Source of the DNA: Arthrobacter sp. ISL-95
GTDB taxonomy: Bacteria > Actinomycetota > Actinomycetes > Actinomycetales > Micrococcaceae
Length of the DNA stretch: 39,494 nucleotides
Direction: 5' to 3'
NCBI RefSeq assembly: GCF_018613695.1
Contig: NZ_JAGGPR010000010.1
Span: forward strand, 1-39,494
Shown piece by piece: positions 17,499 through 26,225 of this stretch (position 1 is the first letter of the stretch; every line of letters starts with the position of its first letter). A program made the translations under genes and the position numbers. The notes beneath the pieces were generated by a model. That model did no database searches and was not told the origin of the DNA. It saw only the letters and a list, made by a program, of their open reading frames with translations.

Positions 17499-17825
17499 TG
17501 AAGAGCTCCTTGTGAAGCGGAGCCTGGACAGGCCCCACTCCACTCGGAGGTCTTCTTTTTGTCACCCAACCACGCCGCAGATACCAAACATGCGAAGACA
17601 ATGCAACGAGCCTCATAACTGTCGGAACTCCCAGTCCGCGACCACAACTCCGGACTTGTTGTTCGGCCTGTGCGGGCGACCAGGGCCGGCTACGGCCCCT
17701 CTCCCGAAGGTCGTACACACCGCCCCGAGGGAGGACACCGGCGCTCATCCCTGCGGGAACGTCGAACTCTACAATCACGGACAGCTGGGCGGTCACTCAC
17801 GAGATCACGACGACAATTTAGTCGT
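17499..17825 (-). other. Short region with a possible ABM-domain gene start
   Basis: Downstream of the ABC transporter operon, a GTG at 17796 begins MTAQLSVIVEFDVPAGM, which resembles the first strand of antibiotic-biosynthesis-monooxygenase (ABM) domain proteins (VIVEFEVKPG). The frame then turns arginine-rich and loses resemblance, so at most a remnant of a fifth operon gene is present. Nothing else was recognised. Confidence 0.25.
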
Positions 17826-19106
17826 TCATGCTTGGCTTTCGATCGTGTGTTCTCCGGCCCTGGCTCCGTTGGGATGAGGGCTCGGCTCGAGCGGCTCGTC
17901 GAATGAACCGACGAGCTCGAGTGCGCGTGCTCGATCGCCTGTTTCGATTGCAACCGCCAGATCTCTGATTAGACCGTATAGCATGCCGGACTGACCACGG
18001 GAGAACAGTGCACTGCACTTTCTCGCTCGCGCCTCTTGGACGAAAGTTAACATGGCTGCCGGGGTCATGGCCTCCGCGGTCCGGGGCGCCAGCTCGAGAA
18101 CAGCCGCCCTTAGCGCGGTGACGCCGTCGACGTCGGCGACTCCCGCCAGGCCCCGGGAAAGCGGAAGCGCCAACGCCCGAGACTGAGGAACAAGTTGGGC
18201 GAAAACCTCGGTCACAGCTTGATGTTCAAGTGTTCGGAGCACCTCGTCAGCCAGCTTGCTGCGGTCACCGGTCGCATCCGCAGCAAGCAGTGTCATTGCC
18301 CGACGGGTTGATCGTCGATCGCGTTGCAACTCAGCATCGGCACTCAGCGACGCCGAAATGAGTCGGCGCGTGTATGGCTGAGAAGGCTCGTCGGTGACTC
18401 CCGCGGCGTCGCCCTGCTCGATGAGTTTGCCATGTTCGAGTACAGCGATGCGCGTGCTCATGTGTCGCACGACAGAAAGGTCGTGCGTGATGAACAGGTA
18501 GGCCACTCCACGCTCGCGTTGTAGTTCCAGGAGCAGGTTAAGGATCTGAGCTTGCACCGACAGGTCGAGTGCGGAGACCGACTCGTCACAGACGACGAGC
18601 CTCGGCTCGGGGAGGAGCGCTCGCGCGATCGAAATGCGCTGTCGCTGTCCACCAGAGAATTGAGCGGGGAACTTCGACAGCGCCGTGCTATCCAGACCGA
18701 CACGTTCCAGCATGGCGAGGACCCGCGCCCGAGTCTCCCTCCGCGACATCGGCGGCGAATTCGCCAACGTCTCACCCATGCTCTGTTCGATCGTTCGATG
18801 CGGGTTGAACGAGGTGTACGGATCCTGGAAGACGGCCTGGATCTGGGTGCTCAGCTTGCGACGCGCCGCGCCGGTGAGACCAGCGATGTCGTTACCGTCG
18901 AAACCGATTCGACCTCGCTCGGGCCTTACGAGCCCGAGCACCGTGTTTCCCAGAGTCGACTTGCCCGAACCGGATTCCCCGACCAGTCCGAGGGTTTCTC
19001 CCTCATTAAGGCTGACACTGACTCCCTCGAGAGCCACCTTGTCTTTCCGGCGACCTCGTCCGCGGTACATCACCGTCAGGTCTCGAACTTCTAGCAACGA
19101 GCTCAT
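17826..19106 (-). CDS. Oligopeptide-type ABC transporter ATPase (DppF/OppF-like) with C-terminal extension
   Basis: A 426-residue cytoplasmic ATPase. Residues 1-269 form a normal DppF-like domain: Walker A GESGSGKST, Q-loop AVFQDPYTSFNPHRTI, ABC signature SGGQRQRISIARAL, Walker B LVVCDESVSALD, and H-loop FITHDLSVV. The start at 19106 overlaps the previous gene's stop by four bases (ATGA). The usual DppF ends near the PYTRRLI segment with a short cysteine-containing tail; here about 157 extra residues follow (roughly 270-426), rich in Ala and Leu and probably helical, with no motif recognised. It should energise import of a peptide or similar solute together with the DppC-DppD fusion. Confidence 0.93.
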   Translation of the reverse strand: MSSLLEVRDLTVMYRGRGRRKDKVALEGVSVSLNEGETLGLVGESGSGKSTLGNTVLGLVRPERGRIGFDGNDIAGLTGAARRKLSTQIQAVFQDPYTSFNPHRTIEQSMGETLANSPPMSRRETRARVLAMLERVGLDSTALSKFPAQFSGGQRQRISIARALLPEPRLVVCDESVSALDLSVQAQILNLLLELQRERGVAYLFITHDLSVVRHMSTRIAVLEHGKLIEQGDAAGVTDEPSQPYTRRLISASLSADAELQRDRRSTRRAMTLLAADATGDRSKLADEVLRTLEHQAVTEVFAQLVPQSRALALPLSRGLAGVADVDGVTALRAAVLELAPRTAEAMTPAAMLTFVQEARARKCSALFSRGQSGMLYGLIRDLAVAIETGDRARALELVGSFDEPLEPSPHPNGARAGEHTIESQA

Positions 19107-21061
19107 GTTCTCACCAATTCGTCCACGTCGGTACGGATACATCGTGCAGCGGAGCTTTCCTCGAGGGTAACCATTGGAATAGGCCCTGTGCGACAGGCAT
19201 CCTCCGCCAGCTCACACCGGCTGGCGAACCGGCACCCGTGCGGCCAGTAACCCGGCGCCGGGACGGTGCCAGCGATGACCGGCAGGAGTTGACGTGGAGC
19301 AATACCGACTGACGATGACTGCAACAGTGCCCGAGTGTAAGGGTGCGCAGGATGGGCGATGATCGACTGCACGTCCGCGCTCTCGACGACCTGCCCGGCG
19401 TACATCACGAGCGCGCGATCACAAGCCTCTGCCACGACTCCCCAGTCGTGGGTGACCAGGATGAGCGCCATCCCAGTTTGCTCGCGCAGGTCTCGGAGCA
19501 GGTCGAGAATCTCACACTGGACCGAGACGTCAAGAGCAGTTGTGGGCTCATCGGCGATAAGGAGTTCTGGTTCGCCGGCTAGCGCCCGCGCGATGGCGAT
19601 GCGTTGCGCCATACCACCCGAGAGTTCGTGCGGATATTTCTTGGCCACCGCCTCCGGCTCAGGGAGCCGCACACGGGCCATGAGCTCCCTGGCTATCTGG
19701 CGTGCCTGGCCCTTGCCGACACCCCGGTGCAACCTGACCGCCTCTTCCAGCTGATGGCCGACCGTGAATGCCGGATTCAAGCTGGAGATCGGCTCCTGCG
19801 AAATGAACCCGATTCCCGTTCCCCGGTAGGCGTTCATCTCGCGCTCGCTGAGCGAGGTCAATTCCGTGCCTTTGAACGAGATCGAGGCGGCTGTCACGTG
19901 GGCGCCCATGGGAAGCACACGAAGCACTCCCGAGATGGTCACCGATTTTCCACAACCGGACTCGCCGACGATCGCGACTGCCTCTCCCGGCGCCACATGG
20001 AAGCTGACGTCGTCGACGATCGTGACTTCGCTCGAACCCCGCGGCAATCCGACCGTCATGCCCTTCACGCTCAAAATCGGTTCCTGCCCCTGGGGTGCTG
20101 CCCCTCCGCCTGCCGGAGACTCGGCTTGGGAGACCTTCACAGCGAGCGCGCGCCAGCTGAAAGCTTTCGACGAACCGCTCGACCGGCCCATATAGGCATC
20201 ACGGATGCCGTTTCCAAGAAGCGTGAGGCTCAGTGTGACGACTGCGATGATGCCACCGGTTGGTACGAGCATCCATGCACTGATAGGCATCACGTTCTGG
20301 GCGTCTGTCACCAGGTTTCCCCAGCTCGGGGCGGGAGGCGCAACACCGAGTCCGAGGAAGCCAATGCCTGCTTCTGCGATGCACGCCACAGCGGCCACGA
20401 TACTGATCTGCGTCAGCGCCGGCCCGGTCACGCCCGCGAGGATGTGGCGGCGCATGATCTGGAAACTCGTCAGTCCGGCCACCCGCGCGCTGGCGACGTA
20501 GAGCTCCTCACGAACGGCGATCGTGGCTGAATACACCACTCGGGCCAGTGTAGGAGCCATGATCACGCCCAGTGTGATCATGGCCGCGGCTTCGTTGTTT
20601 CCGTAAATGCCGAGAATGACCAGCAGCATCACCAAACCCGGTACAGCGAGCAGCAGGTCGCACAGTCGCATGGCGACCGTTTCGACCCACCCGCCGAGTG
20701 TGCCCGCGGTCAGACCGAGGAACAGTCCGATGACGGCACACACCGCCACTGCCTGGACGATTCCCAGCAGGGTGACCTGGCCACCGTGGAGCATCCTCGA
20801 GAGGATGTCACGGCCGAGCTGGTCAGTTCCGAGCAGGTGGCTCGCGCTTGGCCCTGCGGCCGTGTTCTGCAAATCCTGCTCGAGAGGCTCGTAAGGCGAA
20901 ACCCACTGGGCGAATACGCAGGCCAAGACGATCACGAGCAGAACGAGGCTGCATGCGACGACGATCGGTTGTCTGACGAGACGCGGGAGGAAACCGGCCC
21001 CGCGTTCGGCCGCCCGACGAGACTGTTCTTTTATTGCTGCACCTTCAATGACTGCGCTCAT
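19103..21061 (-). CDS. Fused ABC permease-ATPase (DppC-DppD)
   Basis: A 652-residue fusion. Residues 1-300 are a DppC-type permease: an N-terminal membrane helix, GTDQLGRDILSRMLHGGQVT (the conserved periplasmic segment) and the EAA loop around VREELYVASARVAGLTSFQI. Residues 335-652 are a DppD-type ATPase: Walker A GESGCGKS, signature SGGMAQRIAIARAL, Walker B LLIADEPTTALD, and the C-terminal CRFASRCELAEDACR cysteine motif, as in peptide ABC ATPases. Both gene boundaries overlap by ATGA (21058-21061 and 19103-19106), so it is translationally coupled with the DppB and DppF genes. The fusion fixes a 1:1 ratio of permease to ATPase. Confidence 0.93.
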   Translation of the reverse strand: MSAVIEGAAIKEQSRRAAERGAGFLPRLVRQPIVVACSLVLLVIVLACVFAQWVSPYEPLEQDLQNTAAGPSASHLLGTDQLGRDILSRMLHGGQVTLLGIVQAVAVCAVIGLFLGLTAGTLGGWVETVAMRLCDLLLAVPGLVMLLVILGIYGNNEAAAMITLGVIMAPTLARVVYSATIAVREELYVASARVAGLTSFQIMRRHILAGVTGPALTQISIVAAVACIAEAGIGFLGLGVAPPAPSWGNLVTDAQNVMPISAWMLVPTGGIIAVVTLSLTLLGNGIRDAYMGRSSGSSKAFSWRALAVKVSQAESPAGGGAAPQGQEPILSVKGMTVGLPRGSSEVTIVDDVSFHVAPGEAVAIVGESGCGKSVTISGVLRVLPMGAHVTAASISFKGTELTSLSEREMNAYRGTGIGFISQEPISSLNPAFTVGHQLEEAVRLHRGVGKGQARQIARELMARVRLPEPEAVAKKYPHELSGGMAQRIAIARALAGEPELLIADEPTTALDVSVQCEILDLLRDLREQTGMALILVTHDWGVVAEACDRALVMYAGQVVESADVQSIIAHPAHPYTRALLQSSSVGIAPRQLLPVIAGTVPAPGYWPHGCRFASRCELAEDACRTGPIPMVTLEESSAARCIRTDVDELVRT

Positions 21062-21999
21062 CGCGCCCTCGCCTTCGCGTTTAGGTATCCTGAAGCGATG
21101 TCGGTCAAGAGGAATACCACCACGACCATAGCCGTGTAGAAGACCGCCAGACCCTGGATGACTTGCAGGTCGTGCTTGGTTGTGGCGCTTACCATCAGAG
21201 TGCCGAGACCGGGCATGCCGAAGATCTGCTCCATGAGGATGGTGCCGCCGAGCAGGCTAACGAACACCAGGCTGACCATGGTCAGCACAGGCGCGGCGGC
21301 ATTCTTAGCGACGTGTTTGAATACGATCCGCTTCCACGGGTAGCCGTTCGCCCGGAGACTGCGGACGTAGTCACTGCGCATCGCGGACAACATCTCGGCC
21401 CGTGTCACGACCGCGACCAACGCGATTTCCGACACGCCGAGGACGAGCACTGGGAGAATCAGCGATTGGATCCATCCCGATGGGGAATCAGCGAAGGGCA
21501 CGTATCCGGAGACGGGCAACCAGGCGAGGTTGACGCCGAACACGAGAACGGCGATCAATGCGAGCCAGAAGCTGGGGAGGCCTCGACCGAGGACGGCGAG
21601 CACCTCCGCCAACCGTCCAGTGATGCCGCCGCGAATGGCAGCGATCGCGCCGGACGTCACTCCGAGGATGATGACGAGGAGCAAGGCCCCCACGGCCAGT
21701 GACATCGTCACCGGGATTCGAGATGCGATGGTATCGGCCACTGGCACACCAGAGACGACTGACAGACCCAAGTCGCCGGTGACCGCGTGGCCCAGCCAAT
21801 CAACGTATTGCACGAGTACTGGCCGGTCGGCGCCGAGCTTCTCGTTGAGCGCAGCCACAGACTCCGCGGAAGCAGTAGGGCCGAGGATGGCCTGCCCGAC
21901 GCTCCCGCCCGCGAGCGAACTAAGGACGAAGACGATGAATGAGATCACTCCCATCAGCGGAACCGCCACAATCAATCGTCGTATGACGACACTTAGCAT
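21058..21999 (-). CDS. ABC transporter permease (DppB-like)
   Basis: A 313-residue inner-membrane permease with about six helices. Family features are the N-terminal helix (IVAVPLMGVISFIVFVLSSL), the LGADRPVLVQYVDWLGHAVT segment with GDLGLS, and the EAA loop SDYVRSLRANGYPWKRIVFK. It forms the membrane channel with the DppC half of the downstream fusion. The ATG at 21997-21999 has AAGGAG at good spacing. It is separated from the binding-protein gene by 111 bp containing a hairpin, but overlaps the fusion gene by four bases. The transported solute is set by the binding protein and remains unknown. Confidence 0.93.
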   Translation of the reverse strand: MLSVVIRRLIVAVPLMGVISFIVFVLSSLAGGSVGQAILGPTASAESVAALNEKLGADRPVLVQYVDWLGHAVTGDLGLSVVSGVPVADTIASRIPVTMSLAVGALLLVIILGVTSGAIAAIRGGITGRLAEVLAVLGRGLPSFWLALIAVLVFGVNLAWLPVSGYVPFADSPSGWIQSLILPVLVLGVSEIALVAVVTRAEMLSAMRSDYVRSLRANGYPWKRIVFKHVAKNAAAPVLTMVSLVFVSLLGGTILMEQIFGMPGLGTLMVSATTKHDLQVIQGLAVFYTAMVVVVFLLTDIASGYLNAKARAR

Positions 22000-22073
22000 G
22001 ATCTCTCCTTGAGTATCACATCAGGCGAGAGCTCTTCGACGCGAGTCGAGGTGCTCTAGGCTGAAGTGGCGCC

Positions 22074-22097
22074 GCGGCCCCCGGTGACGGGAGCCGC
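22074..22097 (-). terminator. Intra-operon hairpin between binding-protein and permease genes
   Basis: A GC-rich stem GCGGC-CCCG / CGGG-GCCGC (one internal mismatch) with a GTGA loop, just after the binding-protein stop. Such hairpins often stabilise the upstream message or partly terminate transcription so that the binding protein is made in excess. No T-tract follows. Confidence 0.5.
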
Positions 22098-22110
22098 AGC
22101 GACATAGCAA

Positions 22111-23688
22111 CTACTTCTTCGCAGCCCAGGCCGAGATGGCGAATTGACCCATGGGATCGCGCTTTCCGACGTCGATGCCCTTGGAGTAGATGAATTGGGG
22201 AACCGCCACGATCGGGATGTACCAGGCCTTGGCCGTCATCGTGTCGTTGAACTGTTTCGCGTTCGCCTCGAAGGTATCTTTTGTGGAGGCGTTCAGCGCG
22301 TCGTAGGCCTTATCGATATCCGGATCGGTCGAAGCGAATGGACTCCATACGGCAGCGTAAGGCAGCTTGTACAGCCGGTACGCATCGTTCGGGAGCGTGT
22401 TGTACATCCCGTACGAAACAGCGCCGGCGGAGTACTTCTTAGCCGCGAAGTCCGTGAAGAAGGACGAGTTCGGGAGCGACTTCAGGTCGAGCTTGATGCC
22501 GATCTTGCCGAGTTGCGCCACTGCGGCGTTCACTGCGACGGTCGCGTCGGGGTCGTCGCTGTTCACTTCGAGAGTCATCGAGAAACCGTCGGGATGACCG
22601 GCGTCGGCCAACAGCTTCTTAGCCTGGTCCACGTCGTAGGTGTACTTCGAGGGCAGGTTATCGTCGTGGCCGGGGAACCCGGCGCCGGTGAACTGGTCCT
22701 GGGTTGTGACCGCGGTTCCGACTGCCTTGGCGATCGAGTCGCGATCCAAGGCCAGTGCCATGGCCCGCCGCACCCGCACATCGCCGAGTGCGGGGGTGAG
22801 CTCGCCTGCCCTGTCCCAGAGCATAATGGTGGTTGCTTGCACTCGCCCTACGGTGCTGTCGAAACCCTTCGACTTTGCCTGATCGGCCAGCTGGGCGCCA
22901 CCGGTCATATTTACTTGGATCTGTCCGGAGGCCAGCGCGTTCATCGCCGTGTTCTGGTCTGTCATCACACGCAGAATGATTTTTTTGTAGTTCTGGCGCG
23001 ATTTGTCATAGTAAAGCGGGTTCGGCGTGTACGTGTAGTGGTCGCCGTTCTGGCTTTGCGCTGCGTCGTAGACGTAGGGTCCCGCGCCGAACGTCGCGGT
23101 CTTCAGCTTGTCGGGGTTGGCGAGCCCAGCAGCGCTGATGATCATGCCGTTGTTGCAGTTGCCGCTGTCCGACAGGATCGACTCCATACCTGTGAACGGC
23201 GCGGGCGACGTAATCGCGATGGAGTCCGTATCGACCGCGGCGATTTTCCACGGCTTGATGTAGCCGTCATTGATCCCGGGCACAGATTCGTAGTAGTTCA
23301 GCGTGTTGAGCACCGAATCACGCGTGACGTCTGTTCCGTCGGCGAACTTGACCCCGCTGCGGATCTTCATCGTGAAGACCGTGTTGTCGCTCGAGTACTG
23401 CCATGACGCAGCAATGCCGGGCTCGTAGTCGCCGTCCTTCGTGATTCGAATTAGCGGTTCGTACGCCAGCTGGAACATCGGGCTCGAACATTGCTGGGTG
23501 AGCTCAAAGCTCGTGGGCGAATCGATAGGGAGTGCGACGGTAAGTGTGTCGGACGCCGACCCTGACGAGGAGCCGCCGCTGCTGCACGCGGTGAGGGCCG
23601 CCACTCCAAGTGTCACGGCGATCAAGCCCGCTGCGAGCCGTCTACCGCGGCGCTTTCCTATCGTCCGATCTTGCTTTAGGACTTGCAT
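22111..23688 (-). CDS. ABC transporter solute-binding lipoprotein (SBP_bac_5, peptide/nickel type)
   Basis: About 525 residues. The N-terminus is a lipoprotein signal: basic KRRGRRLAAG, hydrophobic LIAVTLGVAA, and lipobox LTAC followed by a Ser/Gly-rich linker, so it should be lipid-anchored outside the membrane. The body carries SBP_bac_5 features such as YEPLIRITKDGDYEPGIAAS and FTMKIRSGVKFADGTDVTRD. The ATG at 23686-23688 has GAGAAGG 4-5 bases upstream. It is the first gene of the four-gene ABC operon; DppB, the DppC-DppD fusion and DppF follow. Relatives bind peptides, nickel, sugars or plant-derived compounds; the ligand cannot be told. Confidence 0.93.
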   Translation of the reverse strand: MQVLKQDRTIGKRRGRRLAAGLIAVTLGVAALTACSSGGSSSGSASDTLTVALPIDSPTSFELTQQCSSPMFQLAYEPLIRITKDGDYEPGIAASWQYSSDNTVFTMKIRSGVKFADGTDVTRDSVLNTLNYYESVPGINDGYIKPWKIAAVDTDSIAITSPAPFTGMESILSDSGNCNNGMIISAAGLANPDKLKTATFGAGPYVYDAAQSQNGDHYTYTPNPLYYDKSRQNYKKIILRVMTDQNTAMNALASGQIQVNMTGGAQLADQAKSKGFDSTVGRVQATTIMLWDRAGELTPALGDVRVRRAMALALDRDSIAKAVGTAVTTQDQFTGAGFPGHDDNLPSKYTYDVDQAKKLLADAGHPDGFSMTLEVNSDDPDATVAVNAAVAQLGKIGIKLDLKSLPNSSFFTDFAAKKYSAGAVSYGMYNTLPNDAYRLYKLPYAAVWSPFASTDPDIDKAYDALNASTKDTFEANAKQFNDTMTAKAWYIPIVAVPQFIYSKGIDVGKRDPMGQFAISAWAAKK

Positions 23689-24027
23689 GATACCTTCTCT
23701 GCTGTCATCCGTGGTCGCGCGCATTCACGCTCAACCATTCGGTCCAAACCATCTCTTGACGGTCATCATTTAGTTCAGGGCTTGCGCTGTGTAACGTTCA
23801 CGACTCTCGGCACTCCGGTGTGCAAAGTGGATCTTTCCGACGTCCACCCCCGCGGGGACTTGACGATCTGCGCGAAAGCAAAGAATTCAGCTAACCTTCG
23901 TCGTGAAGGAGGCGCTATCACTGAGGTGTGAGTCATGTCTCATGATCGTCTTGGACGCTCCTCTTTGAACATTGGAAAGTTTCCGAACGGAGCGTCGAGC
24001 CATAAGAGTCACCACGATGCCGAGTCG
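23689..24027. other. Upstream region of the ABC operon
   Basis: About 340 bp with no gene. It must contain the promoter of the minus-strand ABC operon, but no clear -35/-10 pair was identified. A near-palindrome, TTGGAAAGTTTCCGAA, lies at about 23970-23985, close to the boundary of the IS3 remnant. Confidence 0.4.
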
Positions 24028-24300
24028 CACCGACGACCCGGCATTCGGGTTCGGTTTGTCGCCGACGAACTCCTTCAGCAGGGCATCGCCGCGGGCAGAA
24101 CGGGGTCCAACGCTTATGCCGGGACCATGGCATCTGGTCGGTGTTCTCCAAGAAACGCGGCCTGAACCCTGGACCCTAGCCGCCGGTCCACTATGACCTG
24201 GTGGAACGGGACTTCACCGCAGCTGCTCCTAACGAGCTGTGGTTGATGGACATCACCGAACATCCCACGGCCGAGGACAAGTACAAATGGACTGGAGCAA
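24028..24300 (+). pseudogene. IS3 family transposase (orfB) fragment
   Basis: Conserved IS3 orfB blocks appear in different frames: DDPAFG near 24028, RFVADELLQQGIAAG (the F.ADEL.Q.GI.AG block), HGIWSVFSKKRGLN near 24125-24165, and HYDLVERDFTAAAPNELWLM with DITEHPTAEDKY, which contains the first catalytic aspartate (W-x-x-D-I-T). Frameshifts separate the blocks, and the sequence stops abruptly around 24285, where a methylcitrate synthase remnant begins. It is the middle part of a transposase only. Confidence 0.8.
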
Positions 24301-24528
24301 GCCATGGCTGAAGCCCGAGCCATCAAGCCAAACCTCCACTATCCGGCCGCCCCCTCCGCCGTCATGGCCTCCGACTCCTCAGCGTTCACACCCCTCGTTG
24401 TGGCATGCCGCATCACCGGCTGGACCGCTCACTTCCTCAAACAAGCCGCTTCTCCTTCTGACATCCAATCCACAGATCAGCACCTAGCTGCCGTGGGGCT
24501 CCGGAGGATCATCCGGATCCTTCCCTAG
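24301..24528 (+). pseudogene. Methylcitrate/citrate synthase, C-terminal fragment
   Basis: The frame AEARAIKPNLHYPAAPSAVM then FTPLVVACRITGWTAHFLKQ matches the C-terminal domain of bacterial type-II citrate and 2-methylcitrate synthases (KPNLDYPAGP...FTPLFV..R..GWTAH..EQ). After that the end (normally RPLSAYTGP) is garbled, and the frame stops at 24526-24528. Only about 75 residues of the usual 370 remain. It joins directly to IS3 sequence, so an insertion or deletion event removed the rest. PrpC-type enzymes act in propionyl-CoA metabolism. Confidence 0.7.
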
Positions 24529-24772
24529 ACGCAACTGCTCTCAGCGCCTCACGGCTCACTACCAGCCGACAGATCCATTGATCCTTCGACAACTTAAAGT
24601 CAACAAAACGATTAACGCCCGCAACCTGTTAAACTCCACGTGGGCGCGCTCCTGAGACACAAGCTAAATTGGGAGAAGGGGTCGGCTGACCCAAGGGAAT
24701 CACGTTTCTTGCAGTTGACAACAGTAAACAGTCCGAGGGCGCATAGCCCTTCGTGGCAGCGAGGGGATCGGA

Positions 24773-25531
24773 ATGGACGGCGCAGGTGTAAGAAGCGTAT
24801 TGACGGCGCTTCGGGTCTTGGAGCGACTCGCTGAGCCCGGGGTGGCGGCGGGCGTCTCAGAAATGGCCAGAGATCTAGATCTCCCGAAGTCGTCCGTGCA
24901 ACGGATGCTCCGCACTCTGCAGGAGGGTGGTTGGGCGTCCGAAGTCCGCGATCAAGCGGTTCGCTGGACTTTGACTCCCAAGATGTTCCAGTTGGGCCAA
25001 CGCCATCACGCGGGTAACGATCTCCGCGCGGTCGCGCTTCCAGTCATGCAGCAGCTCTGGGAGGAGACTCGAGAGACCGTCCACCTTGCAACCGTGAAAG
25101 GAGATTCGGTTTTTGTCCTGGAGTCCCTCGAGAGCCCTCAAGGAGTGCGAGCCCACATCGGCCTCGGCATGTTGCTACCAATTCTGGTCTCTGCCAATGG
25201 CCGTGCTCTGATCTCAACATGGTCAGATGACCAGATTCATGAACTTGTCGCTCGTGGATTGACTGCCTATAATTCGCACACGATCACTGACGCAAACGCG
25301 CTTCTGGCTGTCATCGACCAAGCTCGCAAGACGGGTTACGCAGTGAACGAACAGCAGTGGCGAGAAGGCGTCCATGCCGTTGCAGCGCCTATCGTGGTCG
25401 CCGGAGTGGGTGTCGCAGGAATTGGCATTTCTACGCCGGTTCATCGGGTCTCGGCCGAACTAGAAGAGAAATACGGGGCACTGGTGGTCGGGGCCGCACG
25501 CGCCATTGCCCACGGCCTGGGAGAAGGCTGA
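24773..25531 (+). CDS. IclR family transcriptional regulator
   Basis: A 252-residue regulator. The N-terminal winged helix-turn-helix (about residues 8-68) reads VLTALRVLERLAEPGVAAGV, SEMARDLDLPKSSVQRMLRT and LQEGGWAS; the C-terminal IclR effector domain contains HIGLGMLLPILVSANGRALI and the conserved REGVHAVAAPIVVAGVGVAG. ATG at 24773 with GAGGGG upstream. A TTGACA at 24715-24720 is a possible -35 element. It faces the right-hand cluster and lies opposite in orientation to the ABC operon; either could be its target. IclR proteins often control aromatic or organic acid catabolism. Confidence 0.92.
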   Translation: MDGAGVRSVLTALRVLERLAEPGVAAGVSEMARDLDLPKSSVQRMLRTLQEGGWASEVRDQAVRWTLTPKMFQLGQRHHAGNDLRAVALPVMQQLWEETRETVHLATVKGDSVFVLESLESPQGVRAHIGLGMLLPILVSANGRALISTWSDDQIHELVARGLTAYNSHTITDANALLAVIDQARKTGYAVNEQQWREGVHAVAAPIVVAGVGVAGIGISTPVHRVSAELEEKYGALVVGAARAIAHGLGEG

Positions 25532-26225
25532 TGAGCGTTCCCTGCTTGTCTGGTGTGGCCGTCGATACCGGCGGCCTTCAGCGCGTGTGATCCCGTCGCA
25601 GATCGAGGCCGCAAATCACTCCCCCATGAAGATCCTTGGCCCTCACGTACGCGGCTATTCGACAAACCCGGGGGCAGCGGGCAGAGAAGTACTCGAGCTG
25701 GGCACGCATCGGCGCCTCAAGGGCGAACCGGAGCGCTGGCGCGAGATCGAGCAAGACGCGATCGGTGCCCCCCAAAGGGTGTCATGAGCGATGGATACTG
25801 GCTGATTCACTCCGTGCAGCGCCCGCGAGATCCCTATGAGACGCTCACACCGGTGTTCGAGATACCGCAGCATCAGTGATCTCAATGCTCGACACCGACA
25901 TGAGCTGTGGCATGCCGAGGAACCTGGCGATCATCGACGGCGGAACGCCCTCTGTGCCGTCCGTCGATAATTTGCCGGCAGAGACCGGACGAAACCCATG
26001 CGTTTGATTGCTAGTGCCAGCACCTCGGCAGTCACACCCAGGCCGGCACCAATGAGCGCCTCGTCGGTGATCTGCACCGCTGAGGACCACCCAATCGCGA
26101 GCCTTTTGCGGATCGTCGTTGCTGACGCCTCGGGTCAGGGTATGTGGTGGCAGCGGAGGTGGGGTCCTCACTGCCCGCGATGTTCAACTGGGTATTCTGA
26201 TCCGCGCTGTGCCGGAGCGGTCCTG
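25532..26225. other. Degenerate region between IclR and glycerate kinase
   Basis: About 700 bp without an intact gene. A minus-strand frame around 25985-26100 reads AVQITDEALIGAGLGVTAEV then LALAIKRMGFVRS, clearly protein-like but not identified; it lacks a start and has stops near. Other frames are short. This is where the right-hand minus-strand operon ends, so a lost terminal gene is plausible. Confidence 0.35.

Noticed and set aside
22144..23406. A 420-codon plus-strand frame
   Set aside because: Antisense to the solute-binding protein gene, with no motif or ribosome site.
24773..25531. IclR regulator as the definite regulator of the acyl-CoA operon
   Set aside because: It is 700 bp beyond the operon's far end, and closer to the ABC operon; no shared operator was seen, so no target was assigned.
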